A DNA stretch of 64,000 nucleotides from Oceanobacillus chungangensis (GTDB lineage: Bacteria > Bacillota > Bacilli > Bacillales > Amphibacillaceae): the NCBI RefSeq assembly GCF_003369565.1, contig NZ_PIOD01000029.1, forward strand, positions 19,211 through 83,210. The letters are read 5' to 3'. The notes under the pieces were generated by a model. That model was not told where the DNA came from, ran no database searches, and saw only the letters and a program-made list of their open reading frames with translations. The stretch's first letter is position 1. Each line of letters starts with the position of its first letter. Made by a program: the position numbers and the translations under genes. Positions 7,759 through 16,830 of this stretch are shown here, one piece after another.

Positions 7759-9177
7759 CTATGCAGCTTCTTGTTGCACCGCTTCCTGTAGTACTAAAGT
7801 AGTGTTTTGGATTTTTCCATTCCGAATATATTCAATATCAATGGAATCCCCAATGCTTGTTTCTGTATACAAGTATTTCCGTAATTCCAGAATGCTTGTA
7901 ACCTCTTGTCCATTGATTTTTGTTATAACATCAAATTGTTGCAGACCTGCTTCATCTGCAGGGGAGCCGGTTTGAACATTTGCAATAACCATTCCACCTT
8001 CAACATTTTCAGGTAAGCTGATTTCATAACGATATTGTGGCGGGACTTGAGATAGAGATGCTGTCGCAATTCCGATTTGTGGTCTTGCTACTTCACTATT
8101 TGTTTCAAGTTGTTCAATAATAGGCAGTGCGCTATCAATAGGAATTGCAAATCCAATTCCTTCCACTGCGCTCTCAGCAATCTTCATGGAGTTAATCCCT
8201 ATTACTTCACCATTACTGTTTACTAAGGCACCACCACTATTACCAGGGTTAATTGCAGCATCTGTTTGTAATACCTCAGTCACCCAGTCAGGCTGGCTGT
8301 CACCATTTGTATCTACTGAAACGGAACGGTTTAATCCACTAATAATCCCTTTCGTTACTGAGTTAGCAAAATCTATTCCAAGTGGGTTTCCAATTGCTAG
8401 TACTGTTTCTCCGACTTTTAAATCATCTGATGAGCCAATATTTGCGACCGTATCAATCGTTGCCCCATCAACTTCTAGAACTGCTAAGTCGGTTAATGAA
8501 TCTCCACCTAATACTTTGGCATCAAGTTTTTCATCATCATTCAGTACGACTTCAACTTGTTGTGCGCCATCGACGACATGGTGGTTCGTAACAATGTATG
8601 CTTTTCCGTTTTCTTTCTTGTAGATAATCCCTGACCCTGTACCTGCTTCTTCACTTTCAGTCCAAATACTTTGTTGCTGCATATTGGAGACACCAACAAC
8701 GGCATTCGAAACTTCTTCAATATTGGTTGACACGTCTGCATCCTCAGAAGCGAGCGTTTCAACCACTTCTGGACTGCCATCATTTTCAGCTGATTGATTA
8801 CTGTCATTGCCGTTACCATTAGGAATAATATTATTCGTAAATAATAGGACAATGATGATTGCTGAAATTAGGCCACCGACAACACCGCCAAATAAAGCGC
8901 TGACCCAAGTCTTCTTCTCTTTTGTTTTTTTGTTTGCAGTTGGTTGAATCGGTTCCTGGTAGCTTACATCTTCCTTTGGAATCTCGCTTGATGACTCATC
9001 TTCAATCCATTGTTGATTAGACTGGAGTTGATCTGTTTCTGTAGGTTCACTCCAATTATCCTGATTGTTTTCATGATATCCCGAATCAACAGGTGGATTG
9101 TTCCTTGCTTCACTCTCACGAATATCTTCCAGTGGTCTTTGTGATTGAGAATCTTTATTATTGTTATTATTCTCCAT
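7759..9177 (-). CDS. HtrA/DegP-type membrane-anchored serine protease
   Basis: Quality-control protease of the membrane/cell-wall interface. 472 residues: a polar cytoplasmic N-terminus rich in N, Q and E (~1-88), one transmembrane anchor (~92-113), a trypsin-like domain with H200 (TNHHVV), D230 (SLTDLAVL) and S314 (NPGNSGGA), and one PDZ domain (~370-465). Start: ATG at 9177, six bases after AAAGGGTG; the GTG at 9186 overlaps that site. Divergent from a CssRS-like pair, matching the B. subtilis htrB–cssRS arrangement, so it is probably the htrB counterpart, induced by secretion stress. Confidence 0.92.
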   Translation of the reverse strand: MENNNNNKDSQSQRPLEDIRESEARNNPPVDSGYHENNQDNWSEPTETDQLQSNQQWIEDESSSEIPKEDVSYQEPIQPTANKKTKEKKTWVSALFGGVVGGLISAIIIVLLFTNNIIPNGNGNDSNQSAENDGSPEVVETLASEDADVSTNIEEVSNAVVGVSNMQQQSIWTESEEAGTGSGIIYKKENGKAYIVTNHHVVDGAQQVEVVLNDDEKLDAKVLGGDSLTDLAVLEVDGATIDTVANIGSSDDLKVGETVLAIGNPLGIDFANSVTKGIISGLNRSVSVDTNGDSQPDWVTEVLQTDAAINPGNSGGALVNSNGEVIGINSMKIAESAVEGIGFAIPIDSALPIIEQLETNSEVARPQIGIATASLSQVPPQYRYEISLPENVEGGMVIANVQTGSPADEAGLQQFDVITKINGQEVTSILELRKYLYTETSIGDSIDIEYIRNGKIQNTTLVLQEAVQQEAA

Positions 9178-9249
9178 GTTTATCACCCTTTAATAATTAT
9201 TATTTTATATGATTAAGACTCATTTCGTACAGTTTACTGCTTATAATAC

Positions 9250-9415
9250 AAACTGCGAACTAGGCGCATTGTTGATTTCCGCTCCGGACAGTCGCTTTCC
9301 GTGAGCAACACTTCAGCTCCTTCGGAAGAAGACTCACCAGCCCCCCGCGGAAAGCGAAGTGTATTTTCGGAGCGATCGGCCAGAGAGCAATTGTTCACCT
9401 AACTTAAATCACAGT
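9250..9415 (-). repeat. MITE-like repeat family I, internally deleted copy A
   Basis: Begins AACTGCGAACTAGGCGC and ends with CTTAAATCACAGT. Its two parts match the reverse complements of the right end and left end of the full-length copies at 16412 and 44811, including GGAAAGCGAAGTGTATTTTC. The middle is missing. It sits in the htrA–cssR divergent intergenic region, 200 bases upstream of cssR. No coding capacity. Confidence 0.8.
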
Positions 9416-9512
9416 ACACCAATCGTTCATCACAATAATAGCAGCAATCTTTTAGAAAATAGCTATTTCTAATGTATAATTTTATTATATACATGTACGT
9501 AGGGAAAGATTT

Positions 9513-9534
9513 GGAAATAATGTGGAATAAATGT
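9513..9534. promoter_or_regulatory. Tandem 11-bp direct repeat, candidate CssR site
   Basis: GGAAATAATGT immediately followed by GGAATAAATGT. Tandem repeats with an 11-base period are the usual binding pattern of OmpR-type regulators. It lies between the divergent htrA-type gene and cssR-like gene, which CssR controls in B. subtilis. Assignment to this regulator is inferred from position only. Confidence 0.4.
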
Positions 9535-9617
9535 GTAAATATACGAAATCATGTAATTTTGCGCTAATCTATGTAAAAATGGAATTAAAATATCGATATT
9601 GAAAAGGTGACATTGAC

Positions 9618-10298
9618 ATGAATTATCATATTGGAATAGTTGAAGATGATTTAAATATCCAGAATATCGTATCTGCTTATTTAAAGAAAGAAGGCTATGA
9701 GATTACGACTATGGACTCAGCGGAAAAGGGCTGGGAACTTTGGGAAAATGATCCACCAGATATGTGGATTCTAGACATTATGCTGCCAGGTATGGATGGT
9801 TATGAATTTTGTAAGAAAATACGTAATGAAAGTAATGTACCAATTATCATCATTTCGGCAAAGGATGAAGAAATTGATAAAATTATTGGTCTTGAGCTTG
9901 GTGGGGATGATTATTTAACAAAGCCGTTTAGTCCGAGAGAACTAATGGCGAGGGTAAAACGGTTGTTTAAACGTTCACAAATAGAGCCAGCACGGGCCGT
10001 TCAAGATAGACTCAAGGTTGATCACCTCCTAATATACCGCAATGATCGTCGGATCTTCTGGAATGGAAAAGAATACGAAGTGACAACGAAGGAGTTTGAT
10101 ATGCTTTTATTACTAGCTGAAAATGCGAATCGGGCATTTTCCCGTGATGAGTTATTGGTAAAAATCTGGGGGAATGACTATTTTGGCAGTGATCGTGCAG
10201 TCGATGATTTAGTGAAGCGAATTCGTAAAAAACTCGACGATGTTCCAATTGAAACTGTATGGGGCTATGGCTATCGATTGCGAAAAGAAGAGGAATAA
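9618..10298 (+). CDS. cssR: Response regulator, CssR-like (OmpR family)
   Basis: 226 residues: receiver domain (1-~118) with acidic pocket E9/D10/D11, phospho-acceptor D53 (WILDIMLPGMDGY) and Lys in TKPFSPREL, then a winged-helix DNA-binding domain (~130-225) with VWGYGYRL. It shares with B. subtilis CssR the block GLELG-DDYLTKPFSPREL and the C-terminal KIWGNDYFGSDRAVDDLVKRIRKK. The divergent HtrA protease strongly supports a secretion-stress role. Start ATG follows AAAAGGTGA. The kinase gene begins 3 bases after the stop. Confidence 0.8.
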   Translation: MNYHIGIVEDDLNIQNIVSAYLKKEGYEITTMDSAEKGWELWENDPPDMWILDIMLPGMDGYEFCKKIRNESNVPIIIISAKDEEIDKIIGLELGGDDYLTKPFSPRELMARVKRLFKRSQIEPARAVQDRLKVDHLLIYRNDRRIFWNGKEYEVTTKEFDMLLLLAENANRAFSRDELLVKIWGNDYFGSDRAVDDLVKRIRKKLDDVPIETVWGYGYRLRKEEE

Positions 10299-10301
10299 TC
10301 G

Positions 10302-11627
10302 ATGAAACTTCAATCACAATTAACGGTGGCATTTACAGCATTATTACTAGTTATTATGGCAGTTGCCTGGTATGTCATCTATTCTTTAATTCTGGATTTA
10401 CTCATTCAGGATGAACAAAGGCAGCTTAAAAAAACAGGAGAGTTGCTCGTTAATGTTTTAAATGAACAATACGGAACAACGGATGTGCAGCAGTTTAATG
10501 AGATTTTACAGGATCAGAACTTACAAATGTTTATGTATGACCGAAAGCATGACCAGGTATTGTTATCAACAATGTCCAATCAAGTTGCAAAAGGATTTTT
10601 TAAAAACAATGACTTCTCAGATACAAAGAAAACCCAATGGCAATATGGAAATGAACGGTTTGTAACATCAAGAATCATTTTCCTTCCAGAGGAATCAGGA
10701 TTAGAACTGATATTACTCACCCCTCTCAGTGATTTACGAATTGTGCAGCAGAGCTTCTTTACGCGGATATTCTTTATCTTTATTATTGGCGCGCTTGCAG
10801 CGGTACTCATTAGTTATTATTTAACGAGAAAACTGGTGACCCCACTCAGTAAGCTGAAACGGCAATTAAAGAAGATCGAAAAGCGGCAATTTGATATCGA
10901 ACATATTAAGGCTACAGGAGAAATTAAAGAGGTTGCAGATAGTGTTTACGAAATGGCAAATGAACTTCAGCGTTATATGAATACACAGCAAACCTTTTTC
11001 CAAAATGCAAGTCATGAATTAAAAACACCGCTTATGACAATTCAGGGATATGCAGAAGGGATTAAGGATGGGATATTTACAGAGAAGGAAGCGGAAAAAG
11101 GGTTAGAAGTAATGGTTTCTGAAGTCAATCGCCTGAAGGTTATAATTAATGAAATGATTTTATTAGCGAAATTAGATAGTGAACCATCTGTTTATGAACC
11201 CGTGAAAATTGATGTCTCAGCTTTGATTAATCAAGTAGTAGACCGTGCAATTCCGTTCGTAAATGAAAAGGGAATCACACTTCGCCATGAAGTACAGACT
11301 AATATTACTCTATTTGCAGATGAGGAAAAATTGTTAAGGGCACTGTTAAATATTGTATTTAACGGGATTCGTCATGCCGAGTCACAGATTGAAATTAATG
11401 TGTTGAAGAAAGGTCGGCGAATCATTATAACAATCGCTGATGATGGGGAAGGAATATCTAAGGAAGTTGCTTCGAATATTTTTCACCGGTTTGTAAAAGG
11501 TAAGAATGGGGAAACAGGTTTAGGTCTAGCAATTGCACGAGCGATTATTGAACAATCAAATGGGAAAATTACAGTAGGAAGATCTAAACTTGGCGGTGCT
11601 GAGTTTGAAATTAATCTTCCGGAATAA
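10302..11627 (+). CDS. cssS: Sensor histidine kinase, CssS-like
   Basis: 441 residues. Transmembrane helices at ~8-32 and ~153-173 flank an extracytoplasmic sensor of ~120 residues; then a HAMP linker, a HisKA domain with phospho-acceptor H238 (QNASHELKTP) and a GHKL ATPase domain with N-box (LLNIVFNGIRHAE), DDGEGIS and GLGLAIA. As in CssS, the H-box is followed by a GYAEGIKDGIF motif. Three bases separate it from cssR, so the pair is co-transcribed. Expected partner: the adjacent response regulator; expected signal: misfolded secreted protein. Confidence 0.78.
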   Translation: MKLQSQLTVAFTALLLVIMAVAWYVIYSLILDLLIQDEQRQLKKTGELLVNVLNEQYGTTDVQQFNEILQDQNLQMFMYDRKHDQVLLSTMSNQVAKGFFKNNDFSDTKKTQWQYGNERFVTSRIIFLPEESGLELILLTPLSDLRIVQQSFFTRIFFIFIIGALAAVLISYYLTRKLVTPLSKLKRQLKKIEKRQFDIEHIKATGEIKEVADSVYEMANELQRYMNTQQTFFQNASHELKTPLMTIQGYAEGIKDGIFTEKEAEKGLEVMVSEVNRLKVIINEMILLAKLDSEPSVYEPVKIDVSALINQVVDRAIPFVNEKGITLRHEVQTNITLFADEEKLLRALLNIVFNGIRHAESQIEINVLKKGRRIIITIADDGEGISKEVASNIFHRFVKGKNGETGLGLAIARAIIEQSNGKITVGRSKLGGAEFEINLPE

Positions 11628-11687
11628 AATAGCGAGTAATACTTTTTAAAAGTAAAGAATTAATTTTATTAAAAATAAGTAAAAAAT

Positions 11688-11717
11688 TCTACTACAAAGG
11701 GCATTATGTGGTATAAT
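11688..11717 (+). promoter_or_regulatory. Promoter of typA
   Basis: Extended -10 element TGGTATAAT (TATAAT at 11712-11717) with a poor -35 (TTCTAC at 11688, 18-base spacer). The typA start is 43 bases downstream. Confidence 0.6.
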
Positions 11718-11760
11718 GTTCTAGTTTGATTCATTCGGAATTATAGAGGAGCGTACTTTT

Positions 11761-13584
11761 ATGCAATTAAGAGAAGATATTCGAAATATCGCGATTATTG
11801 CCCACGTTGACCACGGTAAAACAACACTCGTTGATCAACTATTAAAATATTCAGGGACATTTCGCGAAAATGAACAAGTTGACGACCGTATGATGGACTC
11901 AGGAGATATAGAACGTGAACGTGGAATTACAATTTTAGCAAAAAACACTGCAGTTAAATATAAAGAAAAAACAATCAATATTTTAGATACACCAGGACAC
12001 GCCGATTTTGGTGGTGAAGTGGAACGGATTATGAAAATGGTTGATGGTGTAGTATTAGTTGTCGATTCTTATGAAGGAACAATGCCACAAACACGATTTG
12101 TTTTGAAAAAGGCATTGGAACAAAAACTAACACCAATTGTTGTTGTAAATAAGATTGACCGTCCGAATGCAAGACCAGCAGAAGTAATTGATGAAGTACT
12201 TGATTTATTCATCGAGCTTGGTGCAGATGATGAGCAATTGGAATTCCCTGTTGTTTATGCATCCGCATTGAATGGTACATCTGGACTTGAGGCGGAAGAT
12301 CAACAGCAATCAATGGATCCGATTTTCGAAACGGTAATAGAACATATTCCTGCACCAGTGGATAATAGTGATGAACCATTGCAATTCCAAATTACTCTAC
12401 TTGATTATAATGATTATGTTGGACGTATTGGTGTAGGTCGAGTTGTTCGTGGTAAAATCCATGTTGGCCAACAAGTTGTAGTAATGAAAGAGGATGGCAC
12501 AAATAAAGCTTTCCGCGTAACGAAATTATTCGGATTTATAGGCTTAAAACGTACGGAAATCCAGGAAGCAAGTGCTGGAGAAATTGTAGCAGTAGCAGGT
12601 ATGGAAGACATTAATATTGGTGAAACCATTGCACCACAAAGCAATCCAGAAGCATTGCCATGGTTGCACATTGATGAGCCAACTTTACAAATGACTTTCG
12701 TTGTGAACAATAGCCCATTCGCTGGCCGTGAAGGTAAATATATTACATCACGTAAAATTGAAGAACGCTTAATGAAACAATTGGAAACAGACGTAAGCTT
12801 ACGTGTAGATCCAACTGAATCTCCAGATGCTTGGATTGTATCTGGTCGTGGTGAACTTCACTTGTCTATTTTAATTGAGAATATGCGCCGTGAAGGTTTT
12901 GAATTACAGCTTTCTAAACCACAGGTTATTATTAAAGAGATTGATGGCCAAAAATGTGAACCTATGGAGCGTGTACAAATCGACCTTCCTGAAGAATATA
13001 CAGGAGCGATTATGGAATCTCTTGGTGAACGTAAAGGTGAAATGCTTGATATGGTTAACCATGGTAATGGACAAGTACGCCTTGAGTTCAAGGTTCCTTC
13101 ACGTGGCTTACTAGGTTATGCAACTGAATTCATGACACAAACTCATGGTTATGGTATCTTAAACCACACATTTGAAGCTTATGAACCAGTAATTAAAGGG
13201 AATGTCGGCGGAAGACGTGAAGGTGTGTTAGTTGCATTGGAAAATGGTAAATCAACGATGTATGGTACGATGCAGTTAGAAGATCGTGGTGTTATTTTCA
13301 TCGAACCAGGTACAGAAGTTTATTCTGGCATGATTGTCGGTGAACATAGTCGGGAAAATGACCTTACAGTAAACATTACAAAAGAAAAGCATTTGACCAA
13401 TACCCGTTCAGCAAACAAAGACCAAACTTCTAGCATCAAGAAACCTCGTAAGATGTCTCTTGAAGAAGCATTAGAATATTTGGATGAAGATGAATACTGT
13501 GAAGTAACACCAGAGTCAATTCGTCTGCGCAAGAAAATTTTAAACAAGAGCGAACGCGAAAAAGCAGCAAGACATAAATCATAA
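11761..13584 (+). CDS. typA: Ribosome-associated GTPase TypA/BipA
   Basis: Translational GTPase that binds the 70S ribosome and supports 50S assembly, growth at low temperature and stress. 607 residues, full length: G1 AHVDHGKT (14-21), switch region RERGITILAKNT, G3 DTPGHADFGGEVERI, G4 NKIDRP, then beta-barrel, EF-G-like domains and the BipA-specific C-terminal domain. ATG at 11761 follows AGAGGAG with 9 bases. It has its own promoter and terminator. The family is unmistakable. Confidence 0.97.
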   Translation: MQLREDIRNIAIIAHVDHGKTTLVDQLLKYSGTFRENEQVDDRMMDSGDIERERGITILAKNTAVKYKEKTINILDTPGHADFGGEVERIMKMVDGVVLVVDSYEGTMPQTRFVLKKALEQKLTPIVVVNKIDRPNARPAEVIDEVLDLFIELGADDEQLEFPVVYASALNGTSGLEAEDQQQSMDPIFETVIEHIPAPVDNSDEPLQFQITLLDYNDYVGRIGVGRVVRGKIHVGQQVVVMKEDGTNKAFRVTKLFGFIGLKRTEIQEASAGEIVAVAGMEDINIGETIAPQSNPEALPWLHIDEPTLQMTFVVNNSPFAGREGKYITSRKIEERLMKQLETDVSLRVDPTESPDAWIVSGRGELHLSILIENMRREGFELQLSKPQVIIKEIDGQKCEPMERVQIDLPEEYTGAIMESLGERKGEMLDMVNHGNGQVRLEFKVPSRGLLGYATEFMTQTHGYGILNHTFEAYEPVIKGNVGGRREGVLVALENGKSTMYGTMQLEDRGVIFIEPGTEVYSGMIVGEHSRENDLTVNITKEKHLTNTRSANKDQTSSIKKPRKMSLEEALEYLDEDEYCEVTPESIRLRKKILNKSEREKAARHKS

Positions 13585-13597
13585 CAACCATAAGATT

Positions 13598-13640
13598 AGC
13601 CCCCAACCATGCGATGACATTTGTTGGGGGTTGTTTTTGT
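13598..13640 (+). terminator. Terminator of typA
   Basis: 8-10 bp GC-rich stem (CCCCCAAC at 13600-13607 with GTTGGGGG at 13623-13630), then a T-rich tail. Confidence 0.88.
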
Positions 13641-13761
13641 TGTTATTATCATGTAGCGCATATAAGGGGCGTGCAGGGAAAAGCTATGAGGACGGAGCAA
13701 GAAGTAATGCGATGCCCAATCACTGAAACAATTCCTTCACAAAAATATAAAAGCATCTAAA

Positions 13762-14244
13762 TTAATTAGATAATTCTTTTAGTAGCTCTTGATATTGTGG
13801 CAGCCGCTCCTGCCAATATGATTTGCGATCTTCAAATATTTTCCCGTCGAGTAGTGTTTCAATTACATCTAGGCACACATGCCATCCAGTTAAATCTTTT
13901 GGTGTATGATCCGTAATTTCATGTAAATATTCGATAAAAACAAGCTTACAACCCTGATTATTTCCCTCTAATTCGAACCGAACTGAATTTTTAGGTGGCC
14001 ATGAAAAAGCGAATACCTTATTAGGCTCAAGCTCTGTTATTTCAATCTTCTCATAGCTTCCGTCTCCAAAATTAAAGTGAATTTCACCCTCATTTTCTAA
14101 TAATTTAATTTCTAATTCGGGGAACCATTGCTGTAATTTTTCGTTCTCTGTTAAATAGGACCAAACCTCAGCAACACTATGAATAATGTCGCGTTTGTAA
14201 ATAGCAGCAGGTACTCCATTAATATTTTCAATCTTAGCAGTCAA
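13762..14244 (-). CDS. SRPBCC (AHSA1/START-like) domain protein
   Basis: 160 residues forming one hydrophobic-cavity SRPBCC domain of the AHSA1 type: a first strand and helix with VAEVWSYLTENEKLQQWFPE, a central FGDGSYEKIEITELEPNKVFAFSWP, and C-terminal helix GWHVCLDVIETLLDG. Such proteins bind small hydrophobic ligands or act as cochaperone-like domains; no specific role can be given. Start is TTG at 14244 behind AAAGGAGGT (7 bases). Divergent from treP. Confidence 0.85.
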   Translation of the reverse strand: MTAKIENINGVPAAIYKRDIIHSVAEVWSYLTENEKLQQWFPELEIKLLENEGEIHFNFGDGSYEKIEITELEPNKVFAFSWPPKNSVRFELEGNNQGCKLVFIEYLHEITDHTPKDLTGWHVCLDVIETLLDGKIFEDRKSYWQERLPQYQELLKELSN

Positions 14245-14376
14245 AAAAATACCTCCTTTTTCATCAGTTAATTTCTAATAATAAGTTTAACTGATATATA
14301 TTTGGGTTTCAATCAAATCCAATGTGGTTAAAAATTACTATGATTAGGGAATACTTAACTGAATCTTACATCATTA

Positions 14377-14390
14377 TGTAAGCCGTTGCA
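14377..14390 (+). promoter_or_regulatory. Possible CcpA (cre) site overlapping the treP -35
   Basis: TGTAAGCCGTTGCA matches the cre consensus with two mismatches and overlaps the -35 box, a position at which CcpA would repress. Weak on its own, plausible for a carbohydrate operon. Confidence 0.35.
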
Positions 14391-14414
14391 GAATTTGTAT
14401 ATACAAGTTATAAT
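14386..14414 (+). promoter_or_regulatory. Sigma-A promoter of the trehalose operon
   Basis: TTGCAG (14386-14391), exactly 17 bases, TATAAT (14409-14414). Operator 1 of TreR fills the spacer. Confidence 0.8.
14395..14406. promoter_or_regulatory. TreR operator 1
   Basis: TTGTATATACAA, a perfect 12-bp palindrome identical to the TreR operator core of B. subtilis, placed between -35 and -10 of the treP promoter. Confidence 0.85.
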
Positions 14415-14425
14415 ACAGTTATAAC

Positions 14426-14437
14426 CTGTATATACAA
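14426..14437. promoter_or_regulatory. TreR operator 2
   Basis: CTGTATATACAA, one mismatch to operator 1, centred 31 bases downstream of it (three helical turns), so two repressor dimers could sit on the same face of the DNA. Confidence 0.82.
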
Positions 14438-14477
14438 GTTAAAATATATAATATTTTTTATAGAGGAGGTATTTCCA

Positions 14478-16409
14478 TTGGTTAAGCATAAAACAATAGC
14501 TAATGAGGAAGCAGTTGTTGCACCTTTAAATGGACAAGTAATACGTCTTGAAGATGTGCCAGATCCAACGTTTGCGCAAAAAATGATTGGGGATGGGATA
14601 GCAATTAAGCCTGTAGATGGTATAGTTGTTGCACCAATAGATGGGGAAATTGTGCAGCTATTCCCCACAAAACATGCGATTGGCTTGCAAGGGGAATCCG
14701 GATTAGAAATATTAATTCATATCGGATTGGAAACGGTCGCTTTAGGTGGGGAAGGGTTTGAAGCACATGTTAAGCAAGGCGATCAAGTAAAAGCTGGCGA
14801 TCCGCTAATAACCTTTGATTTGGATTTTATAAAGGAAAAAGCAGCTAGTCATATAACGCCAATCGTTATTACAAATAGTAACGATTTTGAGATATATCAT
14901 ACGACAGATGAAAAAGAAGTTGTAGCAGGTAAAACAGCATTATTAGAAGTAAGAGTAAATGATAAAGAAACGACTAGTAGCAAGACAACTACTAAAGCTA
15001 CAGACAGACCACAGTATAGTGCAGAAGCAGAAGATATTGTCGCAGCTGTCGGTGGTCTCGATAATATTGACGCAGCAACTCATTGTGTAACACGACTGCG
15101 CTTCGCATTAGCGGATGAGGATAAAGTTGATAAGAATGCGTTAGAAAATATGGGAATTGTAAAAGGAACTTTCTCAGCTAATGGTCAGTATCAAGTTGTT
15201 ATTGGTCAAGGCACAGTAGATAAGGTTTATAATGCAATGGTAAGTGAAGCAGGCGTTTCAGAGGCTACGAAAGAAGATGTTAAAGCGGCAGGCGGCAAAA
15301 AGCAAAATGCTTTGCAACGGGCGATTAAAACATTAGCAGATATTTTTATTCCAATTTTACCTGCGATTGTAACAGCGGGACTATTACTTGGACTCAATAA
15401 TATTTTAGTTAATCCAATCTTCTCTGAGCAATCGATCATTGAGATGTATCCATCATGGGCTGGAGTAGCCGACATGATAAATATTATCGCAAGTACTGCG
15501 TTTACTTTCTTACCGGCATTAATTGGTTGGTCTGCTGTTCGGCAATTTGGTGGGAATCCGTTACTCGGTATTGTGCTCGGCTTAATTCTAGTACATCCTG
15601 CTTTAATGCCTGCAAGTGATTTTGCCCAAGCGGTAATCGCAGGAGATGCACCTACATGGAATGTATTTGGATTTGATGTGAATATGATGGGCTATCAAGG
15701 ACAGGTTCTTCCAGTTTTAGTTGCTGCATGGGTATTAGCTAAAATAGAGATTTGGCTGAAGAAGCGTGTGCTTGACTCCTTACAATTATTAGTAGTTGCA
15801 CCTATTGCTTTATTAGTCACTGGATTCTTGTCATTTATATTAATTGGACCAGTTACATTTACAATTGGGAACTGGATTACAGAAGGAATTGTTACTATCT
15901 TTGATTTTGCACCAATTATTGGTGGGTTAGTTTACGGGGCATTCTATGCGCCATTAGTAATTACAGGAATGCATCATACATTCCTAGCAGTAGACTTCCA
16001 GCTTATAGCTAGCACAGGATCAACTTTATTATGGCCGGTTGTTGCGCTCTCGAATATTGCGCAAGGTTCAGCAGTATTTGCAATGTTTTTAGCTGCTAAA
16101 GATGAGAAATTAAAAGGTTTAGCGGGTACTTCAGGTGTTTCTGCATGGCTAGGTGTTACGGAACCTGCAATGTTCGGAGTAAACTTAAGATATAAATATC
16201 CGTTTTATGCAGCAATTATTGGAACTGCAATTGCTGGAGCATTCATTTCTGTCCAGCAAGTATTAGCATCATCTGTTGGTGTTGGAGGTATCCCTGCTTT
16301 CTTATCAATCCAGCAAAGCAGTTGGATAGCGTTCTTCATTGGTATGGCAATCGTTATCGTTGTGCCATTCGTAATTACGTTTATCATCGCAAAAAGAAAG
16401 CTAAAATAG
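14478..16409 (+). CDS. treP: Trehalose PTS transporter with fused IIA-IIB-IIC domains
   Basis: Imports and phosphorylates trehalose to trehalose-6-phosphate. 643 residues in the order IIA (~1-150; phosphorylatable H81 in ILIHIGLE and partner H66), linker rich in T/S/K, IIB (~178-255; phospho-cysteine C203 in THCVTRLRF), IIC (~280-640; about ten membrane helices, MHHTFLAVDFQ motif). B. subtilis TreP lacks IIA; here IIA is fused at the N-terminus, so no separate IIA is needed. TTG start at 14478, 7 bases after AGGAGGT. Specificity is inferred from treA and treR downstream and the TreR operators. Confidence 0.93.
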   Translation: MVKHKTIANEEAVVAPLNGQVIRLEDVPDPTFAQKMIGDGIAIKPVDGIVVAPIDGEIVQLFPTKHAIGLQGESGLEILIHIGLETVALGGEGFEAHVKQGDQVKAGDPLITFDLDFIKEKAASHITPIVITNSNDFEIYHTTDEKEVVAGKTALLEVRVNDKETTSSKTTTKATDRPQYSAEAEDIVAAVGGLDNIDAATHCVTRLRFALADEDKVDKNALENMGIVKGTFSANGQYQVVIGQGTVDKVYNAMVSEAGVSEATKEDVKAAGGKKQNALQRAIKTLADIFIPILPAIVTAGLLLGLNNILVNPIFSEQSIIEMYPSWAGVADMINIIASTAFTFLPALIGWSAVRQFGGNPLLGIVLGLILVHPALMPASDFAQAVIAGDAPTWNVFGFDVNMMGYQGQVLPVLVAAWVLAKIEIWLKKRVLDSLQLLVVAPIALLVTGFLSFILIGPVTFTIGNWITEGIVTIFDFAPIIGGLVYGAFYAPLVITGMHHTFLAVDFQLIASTGSTLLWPVVALSNIAQGSAVFAMFLAAKDEKLKGLAGTSGVSAWLGVTEPAMFGVNLRYKYPFYAAIIGTAIAGAFISVQQVLASSVGVGGIPAFLSIQQSSWIAFFIGMAIVIVVPFVITFIIAKRKLK

Positions 16410-16411
16410 TA

Positions 16412-16773
16412 CCAGTGATTTAACAAAGGGCTCACTGACCAGCCGCTCCGAAAATACACTTCGCTTTCCGCGGGCGGCTGGTGAGCCTCCTTGTGCTGAC
16501 GCACTTCGAAGTCTCACCGAGGCCTATCCTTCCGCAGGAGTCTCCGTGTATTTTCTACGCTAGGGATGTGCGATGTGCGAGTAAAAATATTTTTCTATCC
16601 CTAATTAGATGGAACCGCATTTTCCTCTCTCATGGATGTTGATTGGAGTGGAGGACAGGAGACTCCTACCGGAAAAGCAACGGCTGAAGATCTTCCAAAG
16701 GAGCAGACCGCGTTGCCCTAGGGCGTGCGACTGTCCACAGCGGAAATCAACTTTGCGCCTAGTTCGCAGATTA
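16412..16773 (+). repeat. MITE-like repeat family I, full-length copy B
   Basis: About 360 bp filling the treP–treA gap. The left arm contains CCGAAAATACACTTCGC…CGTGTATTTTC, the right arm GTTGATTGGAG…GGACAG paired with CTGTCC…GGAAATCAAC, giving two strong hairpins. The ends (GTGATTTAAC… and …GCGCCTAGTTCGCAG) are imperfect inverted repeats. It shares near-identical blocks with the copy at 44811. It does not code. Confidence 0.85.
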
Positions 16774-16830
16774 TATAAATAAAAACCAATAAAAATGAAT
16801 CATTTTTCAAAAGATGTTAGGAGCGATAGT

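Noticed and set aside
8186..8623. 145-codon plus-strand frame within htrA
   Set aside because: Antisense shadow of a clearly conserved protease domain.
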